A DNA stretch of 64,000 nucleotides from G963667855 sp963667855 (GTDB taxonomy: Bacteria; Planctomycetota; Phycisphaerae; UBA1845): NCBI GenBank assembly GCA_963667855.2, contig CAXXKI010000012.1:1-64000 (forward strand), given 5' to 3'. Shown in pieces: positions 9,262 to 16,109 of this stretch. The translations under genes and the position numbers were made by a program. How positions within the stretch are numbered: the first letter of the stretch is position 1; every line of letters starts with the position of its first letter. Under the pieces are notes generated by a model. That model was not told the origin of the DNA and made no database searches. It saw only the letters and a program-made list of their open reading frames with translations.

Positions 9262-9263
9262 GC

Positions 9264-9536
9264 TCAGTTGTCCTCCGTTGTGTTCTGATAAAGCACCAGA
9301 GCGATGCGTTGAACATTCAGTAAAATCTCTATGGCTTCTTCTCTATCGACTGTTCGTTTCAATTGTTGTCGCCACACATCTTGCGTTCGGGCGATTAGTT
9401 TTTCAGTTATCCATTCAGTCTCCAACGGTAAGGTACGGCTGGAGTGATCACATTGATCCTCAACGTTCAAAGAATGTCCAGTCGGTTTTGGCCGATGTGG
9501 AGAATTTCTTTGAACCATGGTTTTTGCAGTAGTCAT
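9264..9536 (-). CDS. Small protein of unknown function upstream of the integrase
   Basis: A 90-residue soluble protein (MTTAKTMVQRNSPHRP...) with a helical, charged C-terminal half (TEWITEKLIARTQDVWRQQLKR...). I recognise no domain. Its ATG overlaps the stop codon of the preceding gene (TGATG) and its stop is two bases from the integrase start, so the three leftward genes form a translationally coupled operon. It might be a recombination directionality factor or another integrase partner, but only position supports that. Confidence 0.6.
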   Translation of the reverse strand: MTTAKTMVQRNSPHRPKPTGHSLNVEDQCDHSSRTLPLETEWITEKLIARTQDVWRQQLKRTVDREEAIEILLNVQRIALVLYQNTTEDN

Positions 9537-10075
9537 CACAACGACTCCGCATCCAGGCCATGTTCTTCAAAATGAGCTTTGATGCGCTGTAAAGATTTGT
9601 TTATTACCTTCCAATCGCATTCAAACTTCTCAGCAATATCTATCCGTCTTGACCCGTCTGCCAGTTCCTTTGCGACTTGCTTATCGAACTCGCTTAATCC
9701 TTGAACCGTTTGCTGCACGTCCAGGTACAAGAATGATTCTGGTTCTTGGTATTGAAGAGGGCCCTCGTAAGAGCCGTCCGGTTTAACGCCTAACGATTCA
9801 AGGTATCGTTCGAAGTTTTCTTCATCTCGTTTGCGGCCACGCATTACGAAGAGCAGGTGACGATTGATGACAGCGAACAACGCTGTTCGCTCGGATGCGC
9901 CCTTGCTGTTTGCGGGATCGTAATTAAAGCCCATGATGAGAATGACCAATTCCTGCATAAGGTCCGGCCAGTCACTTTTTGGAAACTTCATCGCCTGAAT
10001 GCGGTACAGGGCTAGTTGGGCTTTCCATGTTTCAATCACGCCTTCGTACAAGCTAATCATTTTGTGGTTATTCAT
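9536..10075 (-). CDS. Sigma-70-like / HTH regulator of the prophage
   Basis: About 179 residues. The N-terminal helical part (DWPDLMQELVILIMGFNYDP, TALFAVINRHLLFVMRGRKRDE) resembles a sigma-factor region 2 layout. The C-terminal part (LSEFDKQVAKELADGSRRIDIAEKFECDWKVINKSLQRIKAHF) matches region 4 / LuxR-like helix-turn-helix logic, as in small ECF-like sigma factors. Start ATG at 10075 has GGGAG upstream at good spacing. First gene of the leftward integrase operon. It faces a control region rich in palindromes and repeats, and the window also holds two copies of a promoter-like element that this protein could serve. Family placement is by eye. Confidence 0.55.
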   Translation of the reverse strand: MNNHKMISLYEGVIETWKAQLALYRIQAMKFPKSDWPDLMQELVILIMGFNYDPANSKGASERTALFAVINRHLLFVMRGRKRDEENFERYLESLGVKPDGSYEGPLQYQEPESFLYLDVQQTVQGLSEFDKQVAKELADGSRRIDIAEKFECDWKVINKSLQRIKAHFEEHGLDAESL

Positions 10076-10156
10076 TGTTGCTGCTCCCTTGATCAGGGGT
10101 TTGGTATTGCGGTGGGCCAATCCCAACCGTCTGATCACGATGCTCGGGGCAACACC

Positions 10157-10170
10157 AGGGACATGTCCCT
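10157..10170. promoter_or_regulatory. 14-bp perfect palindrome (candidate operator)
   Basis: AGGGACATGTCCCT is a perfect palindrome built of two half-sites of the recurring GTCCCT/AGGGAC motif. It lies about 80 bases upstream of the leftward sigma-like gene start and about 225 bases upstream of the rightward nuclease gene, a good position for a repressor operator controlling both directions. Confidence 0.5.
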
Positions 10171-10211
10171 AGAGCGGGGCCTTTAAAAAGAAAGTCGAAT
10201 GTCAGGAATAC

Positions 10212-10275
10212 TGTCAAAGGCCTTTGAACCCTTGCAGGGACATTGTCAAAGGCCTTTGAGTCCTTGCAGGGACCT
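10212..10275. repeat. Two tandem 32-bp repeats in the divergent control region
   Basis: Units 10212-10243 and 10244-10275 agree at 29 of 32 positions. Each contains the palindrome TCAAAGGCCTTTGA followed by CCTTGCAGGGAC. A partial motif (GTCCCTGCG, 10305) and two ATGTCAGGAAT copies (10199 and 10287) flank them. Iterons of this kind usually bind a regulator or a replication or recombination protein. The region 10076-10394 has no gene. Confidence 0.65.
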
Positions 10276-10312
10276 GTCAGACATATGTCAGGAATGTGAT
10301 TTATGTCCCTGC

Positions 10313-10353
10313 GTCCGAAAATTGGGCTGAGCGGCAAATAACTATATGGCGGG
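10313..10353 (+). promoter_or_regulatory. 41-bp bipartite conserved element, copy 1 (promoter candidate)
   Basis: GTCCGAAAAT, nine unrelated bases, then a 22-mer that ends ATAACTATATGGCGGG. Both blocks and the nine-base spacing are identical to copy 2 at 24404-24444. This copy ends 41 bases before the first gene of the replication module. The spacing of two conserved blocks is promoter-like, though neither block matches the housekeeping -35/-10 consensus well. Confidence 0.6.
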
Positions 10354-10394
10354 CGAAAGCAACGACGCGGTGCCCTGAGCAATGGAGTTTGAGG

Positions 10395-11225
10395 ATGACG
10401 GTGATAATCGACACATCTGAACTTTCGATCGATCTTGACGTGCTGACCTACGAACCGGCGGAGGAATACCATGCGAAGGCTGGCGAGTACCTTTCCAGCC
10501 ATCAGCTGCTCGATTTCGTGAAATGCCCCTGGCTGTACCGTAAGAAGAGGCTAGGCCTCATAGAAGACAAAGATTCTCCAGCTTATCAGTTAGGGAGGGC
10601 TACACACGTTCGGATCCTGGAGGGCAAGGAGGTTTACCGGGACACATATGCGATTGGAGGGCCGATCAATCCTCGGACTCAGAAACCGTTCGGATCGACT
10701 ACCAAGGCGTATGCCGAATGGGCGGCCCAGCAGGGTAAGCCAGTACTCTCCGATGATCAGGCAGATCTTCTCGAGGAGATAGCCGGCGGTGTAGCCATGA
10801 ACTCGGAAGCAGTTGATCTCCTGCTTTATGGTAAAGCGGAGGGGGTAGTGCGGGCTAACTACTGCGACGTACCGTGCCAGATTCGTATCGACTGGTTGCA
10901 TCCGCATCGGGGAATTGTTGATTTCAAAACCTGTGATGATCTGACTTGGTTCGAATCGGATGCGCGGAGATTCGGATATCACCGGCAGATGGCGTTTTAT
11001 CGAGCCGTTCTGGCTCAAGCTCTCAATGGTTTGGAAGTTCCCGTTTACCTGGTAGCGGTGGAAAAGAAGGAACCCTATCGCTGCGGCGTATGGCAACTGA
11101 GCGAGGATACGCTGTCCATAGCTCAACGGGAAAACGAAGCGGCGATCCACCGCCTGAAGTTCTGTCATCAACGAGACCGGTGGCCAACCGGTTATGAAGA
11201 AATTCGCCTATTAGATGTTGCATAA
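10395..11225 (+). CDS. PD-(D/E)XK exonuclease of the phage recombination module
   Basis: A 276-residue nuclease resembling the RecE/DUF3799 group (YqaJ/lambda-exonuclease-like fold). Residues SSHQLLDFVKCPWLYRKKRLG and YQLGRATHVRILEG form the N-terminal helices of the fold. The catalytic segment is CQIRIDWLHPHRGIVDFKTCDDL, with Asp, Asp and Lys in the D...DxK pattern, followed by YHRQMAFYRAVL. Such enzymes resect double-stranded DNA to expose single strands for annealing or strand exchange. I chose ATG 10395; a GTG at 10296 would place the conserved 41-bp element inside the gene. It heads the rightward replication operon. Confidence 0.8.
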   Translation: MTVIIDTSELSIDLDVLTYEPAEEYHAKAGEYLSSHQLLDFVKCPWLYRKKRLGLIEDKDSPAYQLGRATHVRILEGKEVYRDTYAIGGPINPRTQKPFGSTTKAYAEWAAQQGKPVLSDDQADLLEEIAGGVAMNSEAVDLLLYGKAEGVVRANYCDVPCQIRIDWLHPHRGIVDFKTCDDLTWFESDARRFGYHRQMAFYRAVLAQALNGLEVPVYLVAVEKKEPYRCGVWQLSEDTLSIAQRENEAAIHRLKFCHQRDRWPTGYEEIRLLDVA

Positions 11226-11233
11226 GTATATAC

Positions 11234-11289
11234 GCGCCCGGGAGCAGTGTTGGCGAGTCCACAGTAAGAGACGGTCACCCCTCGGGCGC
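11234..11289 (+). ncRNA. Possible structured RNA segment closed by a 7-bp perfect stem
   Basis: GCGCCCG (11234-11240) and CGGGCGC (11283-11289) pair perfectly around 42 bases. The segment is too short and lacks the T-arm motif for a tRNA. It lies in the 224-base gap between the nuclease and the AAA ATPase, immediately before the tRNA-like element at 11295. It could be a processing hairpin or a regulatory leader. Confidence 0.3.
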
Positions 11290-11294
11290 AATCC

Positions 11295-11370
11295 GGCAGG
11301 TTTGGTAACTAATCGAGTCATTCGGAAACCGCAATTACTCGAAACGTGGGTTCGATTCCCGCGCCTGCCA
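11295..11370 (+). tRNA. tRNA-like element with aberrant anticodon/D region
   Basis: A 76-nt segment has a perfect tRNA acceptor pair GGCAGGT / GCCTGCC (11295-11301 with 11363-11369, one G-T pair) and a canonical T-arm GTGGG-TTCGATT-CCCGC (11346-11362), with discriminator A at 11370. The D region is very short (GGTAACTAATC). The middle arm is an extended hairpin, TCGAGT / ACTCGA (11313-11318 with 11337-11342), enclosing 18 bases with a nested CGG-AAA-CCG. No normal 7-base anticodon loop can be drawn, so I cannot assign an amino acid. It may be a degenerate phage tRNA or a tRNA mimic. Confidence 0.5.
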
Positions 11371-11449
11371 TTGCCTCACAAACGCTGGCCAGCGTGAAGG
11401 TACGTAGATCAAAACCTTGAAACTGGAACTTAGTCAGGAGATTCAACTG

Positions 11450-12232
11450 ATGGCACTTATCGATGCGCTTATACGTACGACTACACCTTCACCACCGAAG
11501 ATGATTATTTACGGCCAGCCGGGAGTTGGTAAAACCACATTAGCTGCTTCAGCTAAAGCAATTCTTGTGGATTGCGAAAATGGAGCCGGTGCTGTTCCAG
11601 GTTTGCAACGGACTCCTTACTTAAAATCGTGGCCGGAAATGCGTAAGTGGTTGGTTGAAATCGCAACTGCGCCGCCTAAGGGGATATCCGCCCTGGCGAT
11701 CGACACTATCGACTGGATGGTTCAACGCATCGTCGAACATGTCGTGCTCGATCTCGATGGTAAATCGAAAGGTGATATTACCAATACGCTGGGAACGGCC
11801 CATGGGGGCTATTTTAAAGCACGCGAGATTGTTTCCAATATCGTTTATCGCGATTTGCTGCCCATGCTTAATGCGATTGCCGATAAGGGGATCGCGATAA
11901 TTCTGCTCGCTCACGCAGCCAACTCCAAGATGACTTCTCCGGAAGGCTTCGACTTACGACTAGCTGCTCCTGATCTTCCCAACTGGATATCGCCACCCTT
12001 TATCGAGTGGGCCGACGCAGTGTTGTACGCATCTCGCGATGGAGATCGTCGTAAACTGCAGACCGAGGGAACCAATATCGTTCTGGCCAAGAACCGCTAT
12101 GGCCTTCCCACAGAACTACCTCTTTCCTGGCCAGCTCTTATGCAGGCCATGGCCGCCAATACGTCCAATGCAACCGCCCCGAACAGCAACGATTCCGAGA
12201 ATTCCGCAACCACGAACACGAAGGAGAACTAA
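11450..12232 (+). CDS. Phage RecA-like AAA ATPase (AAA_24 / Sak4-type recombinase)
   Basis: A 260-residue RecA-fold ATPase. Walker A is YGQPGVGKTTLAASA near the N-terminus; the Walker B region is GISALAIDTIDWM. A KNRYGLPTELPLSWPALM tail closes the fold, typical of the phage AAA_24 family. Members are placed with Sak4 single-strand annealing or strand-exchange proteins and occur beside an SSB-like DUF669 gene, as here. It would load on the single strands made by the upstream exonuclease. Start ATG 11450 has AGGAG at good spacing. The acidic, Asn/Thr-rich tail is low-complexity. Next gene starts four bases downstream of the stop. Confidence 0.8.
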   Translation: MALIDALIRTTTPSPPKMIIYGQPGVGKTTLAASAKAILVDCENGAGAVPGLQRTPYLKSWPEMRKWLVEIATAPPKGISALAIDTIDWMVQRIVEHVVLDLDGKSKGDITNTLGTAHGGYFKAREIVSNIVYRDLLPMLNAIADKGIAIILLAHAANSKMTSPEGFDLRLAAPDLPNWISPPFIEWADAVLYASRDGDRRKLQTEGTNIVLAKNRYGLPTELPLSWPALMQAMAANTSNATAPNSNDSENSATTNTKEN

Positions 12233-12235
12233 CCG

Positions 12236-12700
12236 ATGGCCGACCTCAATGGATTTAACGCAAACGAAATCGATCCGAGCATGCCGTACGAACCACTGCC
12301 CGCGGACAAGTACCTGGCCGTTATTACCGCATCTGAGATGAAAAGCACCAAGAATGGTAATGGTAAATATCTTGAACTGACGTTCACCGTAATGGAGGGC
12401 GAATACAAGAACCGTGTCGTTTGGGCAAGATTGAATCTGAACAATCCCAATGCAACTGCGGTACGAATGGCTCGCGGTGAACTGTCAGCTATCTGTCATG
12501 CGGTTGGGGTTTTGCAACCTCGGGACAGTGTCGAACTGCACAACATTCCGCTGCTCATTACCGTCAAGCTCAAGGCACGCGACGACAACGGTGATCTGAC
12601 TAACGAGATCAAAGGTTACGAGAGTAAACAGGCGGCTTCTGCGCCTGGTCAACAGCCCCAGGCACCTGTAACTGATACTACACCGCCGTGGCAGAGATAG
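12236..12700 (+). CDS. DUF669 protein (SSB-like partner of phage recombinase)
   Basis: A 154-residue protein matching the DUF669 family: an N-terminal ADLNGFNANEIDPS, a beta-rich core with YLAVITASEMKSTKNGNGKYLELTFTVMEGEYKNRVVWARLNL, then a Pro/Gln-rich acidic-poor tail ending TPPWQR, like the C-terminal tips of single-strand-binding proteins. The family is found next to AAA_24 recombinases in phages and is thought to bind single-stranded DNA. Packed into the operon, with four bases upstream and ten downstream. Confidence 0.8.
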   Translation: MADLNGFNANEIDPSMPYEPLPADKYLAVITASEMKSTKNGNGKYLELTFTVMEGEYKNRVVWARLNLNNPNATAVRMARGELSAICHAVGVLQPRDSVELHNIPLLITVKLKARDDNGDLTNEIKGYESKQAASAPGQQPQAPVTDTTPPWQR

Positions 12701-12710
12701 GGGGAAAATC

Positions 12711-13118
12711 GTGTTAATAACTCTCCCTTATCCACCAAGCGCCAATCGTTATTACCGCCGGGTAGGACCACGCACGTTGATAAGCAAGGAGGGCCGGACG
12801 TTCCGCAAGAACGTCTGTGCCCTCCTGGGCGGAAGCGGACCGCGCAAGCCTCCATACGGGGGGCGAATCGCCCTGGCTATGGACGCGTTTCCACCGGATC
12901 GGCGAATTAGGGATTTAGATAATTTACAAAAAGGGGCCATTGATGCAATGGAGCATGCTGGTGTTTACGAAAACGACAGCCAGATTGACCTGCTGATAAC
13001 CAGGCGTCGCGAAGTAGTACCGGGCGGCAGGTTAGTGGCGAATGTAATGCCGTTTCCTTTGCATTCCTGTCCAGTATGTGGACAAGATTGGGATTTAACA
13101 GATACGGAAATGAACTGA
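12711..13118 (+). CDS. rusA: RusA-type Holliday junction resolvase
   Basis: A 135-residue endodeoxyribonuclease. The signature is DRRIRDLDNLQKGAIDAMEHAGVYENDSQI, with the catalytic aspartates of RDLDN and the lysine of QKG. The N-terminal LPYPPSANRYYR is the usual RusA start. RusA dimers cut four-way junctions formed in recombination and replication. The gene starts with GTG at 12711. An unusual short tail after the RusA core has a single CPVC pair (HSCPVCGQDWDL), possibly half of a metal site completed in the dimer. Confidence 0.9.
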   Translation: MLITLPYPPSANRYYRRVGPRTLISKEGRTFRKNVCALLGGSGPRKPPYGGRIALAMDAFPPDRRIRDLDNLQKGAIDAMEHAGVYENDSQIDLLITRRREVVPGGRLVANVMPFPLHSCPVCGQDWDLTDTEMN

Positions 13119-13119
13119 A

Positions 13120-14802
13120 ATGCAATTACGACCATATCAAGTAGAGGCCGTAAATGCGGTGTATGAACATTTACGGAACAGGGATGATAATCCCTGTGTT
13201 GTGCTGCCAACAGCATCGGGGAAGACCATAATTATCTCCACTATCTGCCGCGACGTAGTTCAGATGTGGGGCGGACGGATATTGATTCTCGCCCATGTGA
13301 AGGAATTACTCGAACAGGCTGTAGATAAACTGCACACAATGGCTCCGGATCTGTGGAATCAGATTGGGGTTTACTCTGCGGGCCTAAAAAGCCGTGACAC
13401 CGAGCATCCGATTATCGTTGCCGGAATTCAGAGTGTCTACAAACGTGCTGCGGAACTTGATCGTTTTGACCTTATTTTGATCGATGAATGCCATATGCTG
13501 GCCCCAGATGGCGAGGGGCGATATCAGCAGTTCCTGCAAGATGCGCGTAAAGTAAATCCTAAGGTACGTCTGATTGGATTAACCGCTACACCGTATCGAA
13601 TGTCTACGGGGATGATTTGTTCGCCGGATAATCTACTCAACCATGTCTGCTACGAAGCGGGTGTTCGTGAGTTAATCGTTCAGGGTTACCTGTGTCCTCT
13701 GAAATCTAAAGCCGGAAAACGGAAGGTTGACACGTCAACCTTGCATATCCGAGGCGGCGAGTTTGTTGCCGGCGAAGTTGAAGAACTCATGGATGATAAT
13801 TCACTGGTGTGGGCTGCGTGCCGGGAGATTGTTGAAAATACCAAGGAACGAAATTCCGTATTGATCTTTGCTGCCGGAGTACAACATGCCCAGCACGTTC
13901 AGCAAGTGTTGGAACAGCTGGGTTTCGAGTGTGGTTTTGTTTGTGGCGATACCTTGCCGTTTGATAGAGCCGAAACCCTTAAACGCTTCAAGGATGGTGA
14001 TCTCAAGTATTTGGTAAATGTCAATGTACTGACGACTGGTTTCGACGCTCCGAATATCGATACGGTGGTGTTATTACGTCCGACGAACTCTCCCGGGCTC
14101 TACGTTCAATCCGTAGGTCGTGGGTTCCGGCTCCATCCCGCCAAGAAGGACTGCCTGGTTCTGGACTTCGGTGGCAACATCATTCGCCATGGGCCCGTAG
14201 ATGCCTTGGAAATAAAGGAAAAACCAGATACACGGGAAGGCGAAGCACCGGCCAAGGAGTGTCCGGAGTGCCAGGCGGTTATTCATGCGGCCTACAGTAT
14301 CTGTCCCGATTGTGGATACGAGTTTCCACCACCACAGCGGGAGAAACACGACAGCTATGCCTCTGATGCGGGGATTCTCACCGGAGAAGTAACTGAGACC
14401 GAGTATGAAGTTGATCGGGTGAGCTACTGCGTACACATGAAACACGGTGCGGAAGAAGACTATCCGCGAACCATGCGGATCGATTACCGGGTGGGGTTCA
14501 GTGATTACCGTAGCGAGTGGGTTTGTCCCGAGCACACCGGTTACGCTCGCAAGAAATTCGAAGCATGGTGGAAAAAGCGATCGAATGAACCGCTCCCCAA
14601 AAGTGCAGATGAAGCGGTGGAGATCTGTGAAGCTGGCGGTATTGCTGAAACCAAGGGGATAACCATTCGTTCCGTAGTCGGTGAGAAGTTCGATCGGATT
14701 GTCGACTGCAAGCTCGGGCCGGTTCCGCCACGAACGTTGAGTAATCCCGAGGATGTTGAAATACCTGAATACTACTGGTCAGAAGAGTCAGTTCCATTCT
14801 AA
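13120..14802 (+). CDS. SF2 DEAD/DEAH-box helicase
   Basis: A 560-residue superfamily 2 helicase of the phage/UvrB-RecQ-like branch. QLRPYQVEAVNAVYEHL is the Q-like motif, PTASGKTIIIS is motif I, LILIDECHML is motif II (DECH), LTATPYR is motif III, VNVNVLTTGFDAPNIDTVVLLRPT is motif V and YVQSVGRGFRL is motif VI. A CPECQAVIHAAYSICPDCGYEF zinc ribbon follows at about residues 383-405, then a C-terminal domain. Such helicases serve phage replication or recombination. It starts one base after the rusA stop, so translation is probably coupled. Confidence 0.88.
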   Translation: MQLRPYQVEAVNAVYEHLRNRDDNPCVVLPTASGKTIIISTICRDVVQMWGGRILILAHVKELLEQAVDKLHTMAPDLWNQIGVYSAGLKSRDTEHPIIVAGIQSVYKRAAELDRFDLILIDECHMLAPDGEGRYQQFLQDARKVNPKVRLIGLTATPYRMSTGMICSPDNLLNHVCYEAGVRELIVQGYLCPLKSKAGKRKVDTSTLHIRGGEFVAGEVEELMDDNSLVWAACREIVENTKERNSVLIFAAGVQHAQHVQQVLEQLGFECGFVCGDTLPFDRAETLKRFKDGDLKYLVNVNVLTTGFDAPNIDTVVLLRPTNSPGLYVQSVGRGFRLHPAKKDCLVLDFGGNIIRHGPVDALEIKEKPDTREGEAPAKECPECQAVIHAAYSICPDCGYEFPPPQREKHDSYASDAGILTGEVTETEYEVDRVSYCVHMKHGAEEDYPRTMRIDYRVGFSDYRSEWVCPEHTGYARKKFEAWWKKRSNEPLPKSADEAVEICEAGGIAETKGITIRSVVGEKFDRIVDCKLGPVPPRTLSNPEDVEIPEYYWSEESVPF

Positions 14803-14816
14803 AGGAGGTAGCGAAA

Positions 14817-15452
14817 GTGGTTTGTGTAAATAATTGCAGTGTTTCAATTGATACGGGGTTGCGAGATACGATTCTGCCGTCGGCCGATAGAGAGCGAATA
14901 CGCGCGGTGGAGAGATGCCCATCATCGGAGGAAAAGATTAAAACCGGTACGCGTCCGCACGTTGCCAATAACTCTGGTAACAACGAATGGTATACACCGC
15001 CTAAAATCCTGGATCGGGTGAGAGCCGTATTGGGGAGTATCGATCTGGATCCGGCATCCATCGAAGAGGCTAACAGGGTGGTAGGGGCGACCAAGTATTA
15101 CTCGGCCGATGAAGATGGACTATCCAAACCATGGTCCGGCCGAATATTCATGAATCCACCGTATTCTCAGCCGCTGATATGGGAATTCTGCAAAACCCTA
15201 GTAGATTCGTATCGATCGGGTGACGTCACCGAGGCGATCGTGCTGGTTAACAATGCAACCGAAACGCGTTGGTTCCAGATGTTGATGGAAGAAGCGTCGG
15301 CCGTATGTCTTCCAAAGGGACGAATCCGTTTCTGGCATCCTGAAAAAATCTCAAGTCCGCTACAGGGGCAGGTAATCTTGTATTTTGGGGTAAATGCATA
15401 TCGATTTATCGAACACTTCAAAGATATCGGTAGCGTGGGTTACAACGTGTGA
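14817..15452 (+). CDS. Phage-type DNA N6-adenine methyltransferase (Dam, PF05869 type)
   Basis: A 211-residue methylase. The family signature is NNEWYTPPKILDRVRAVLGSIDLDPAS, with the catalytic motif FMNPPYSQP (NPPY, motif IV). LVNNATETRWFQMLM and KGRIRFWHPE complete the fold. These enzymes methylate adenine, often in GATC, protecting phage DNA from restriction or marking replication. Start is GTG 14817 behind a strong AAAGGAGG. The first 55 residues are an extension not needed for the fold. Confidence 0.85.
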   Translation: MVCVNNCSVSIDTGLRDTILPSADRERIRAVERCPSSEEKIKTGTRPHVANNSGNNEWYTPPKILDRVRAVLGSIDLDPASIEEANRVVGATKYYSADEDGLSKPWSGRIFMNPPYSQPLIWEFCKTLVDSYRSGDVTEAIVLVNNATETRWFQMLMEEASAVCLPKGRIRFWHPEKISSPLQGQVILYFGVNAYRFIEHFKDIGSVGYNV

Positions 15453-15556
15453 TAAAGGCGTTAGCGATCCCGTTTTCATAATAAGAGCGAATTCACGGTA
15501 GTAAGCTCGCAATTAGGTATTTAGGTTAGAAGGTTTTTTTAGAGAAGGAGTCTCAA

Positions 15557-16063
15557 ATGGTAGCAAATGCGAAAACAGGCGAAAAGCAGGACATTGTTAA
15601 GTTATACGACGACAGCTTGGGGTGGCCAAACAATACGGTGGAAAAAGAGCAGGCATATCGGGAAGGGTTTCTCGAGGAATCGCAACGAGTTGTTCGCGAT
15701 GGCTTGAGTAGGGGGGATGCGATTCGGCTTCGCGTTGCTCGAAGAAACCGAGATGTGTTTCGTGACCATTGTGCTGTGTATAGAACCGATAGCGCAGGTC
15801 GGAAAACTCATCATCTAGGATATCGACCTGGTCATGAGGTATACGCAGCCAGGTTACGTGGACAACACCATGCTCTGGAGTTTGTTGCGCAGGCTTTGGA
15901 TGAAGTCGAAGATTTCGCGATGTTCGATCAGGTGATTATTCCTTTCTGGCAGGGTGCGGTGGAACTATGGTCGAGAAAGCCCATCGATATGGATGCGATT
16001 TCACTACCTCCGCGGCCGACGGAAGCTGACCTTAGGAAAAGATATGGTATTGCGTTTGTGTAA
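15557..16063 (+). CDS. Hypothetical phage protein in the replication module
   Basis: A 168-residue soluble protein that I do not recognise. It is rich in charged residues (REGFLEESQRVVRDGLSRGDAIRLRVARRNRDVF) and has a histidine-containing segment (RKTHHLGYRPGHEVYAARLRGQHHALEF). Start ATG 15557 is preceded by AAGGAG. It lies 104 bases after the methylase and 46 bases before the primase-polymerase, and so is probably co-transcribed with them. Confidence 0.6.
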   Translation: MVANAKTGEKQDIVKLYDDSLGWPNNTVEKEQAYREGFLEESQRVVRDGLSRGDAIRLRVARRNRDVFRDHCAVYRTDSAGRKTHHLGYRPGHEVYAARLRGQHHALEFVAQALDEVEDFAMFDQVIIPFWQGAVELWSRKPIDMDAISLPPRPTEADLRKRYGIAFV

Positions 16064-16109
16064 CACGGAAATGTTTGGGTTTACGGAGCAAAATTCAAGA
16101 GGAGTCAGT

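Noticed and set aside
11234..11289. A second tRNA just before the tRNA-like element
   Set aside because: The 7-bp acceptor-like stem is perfect, but the segment is only 56 nt and has no TTC-type T-loop.
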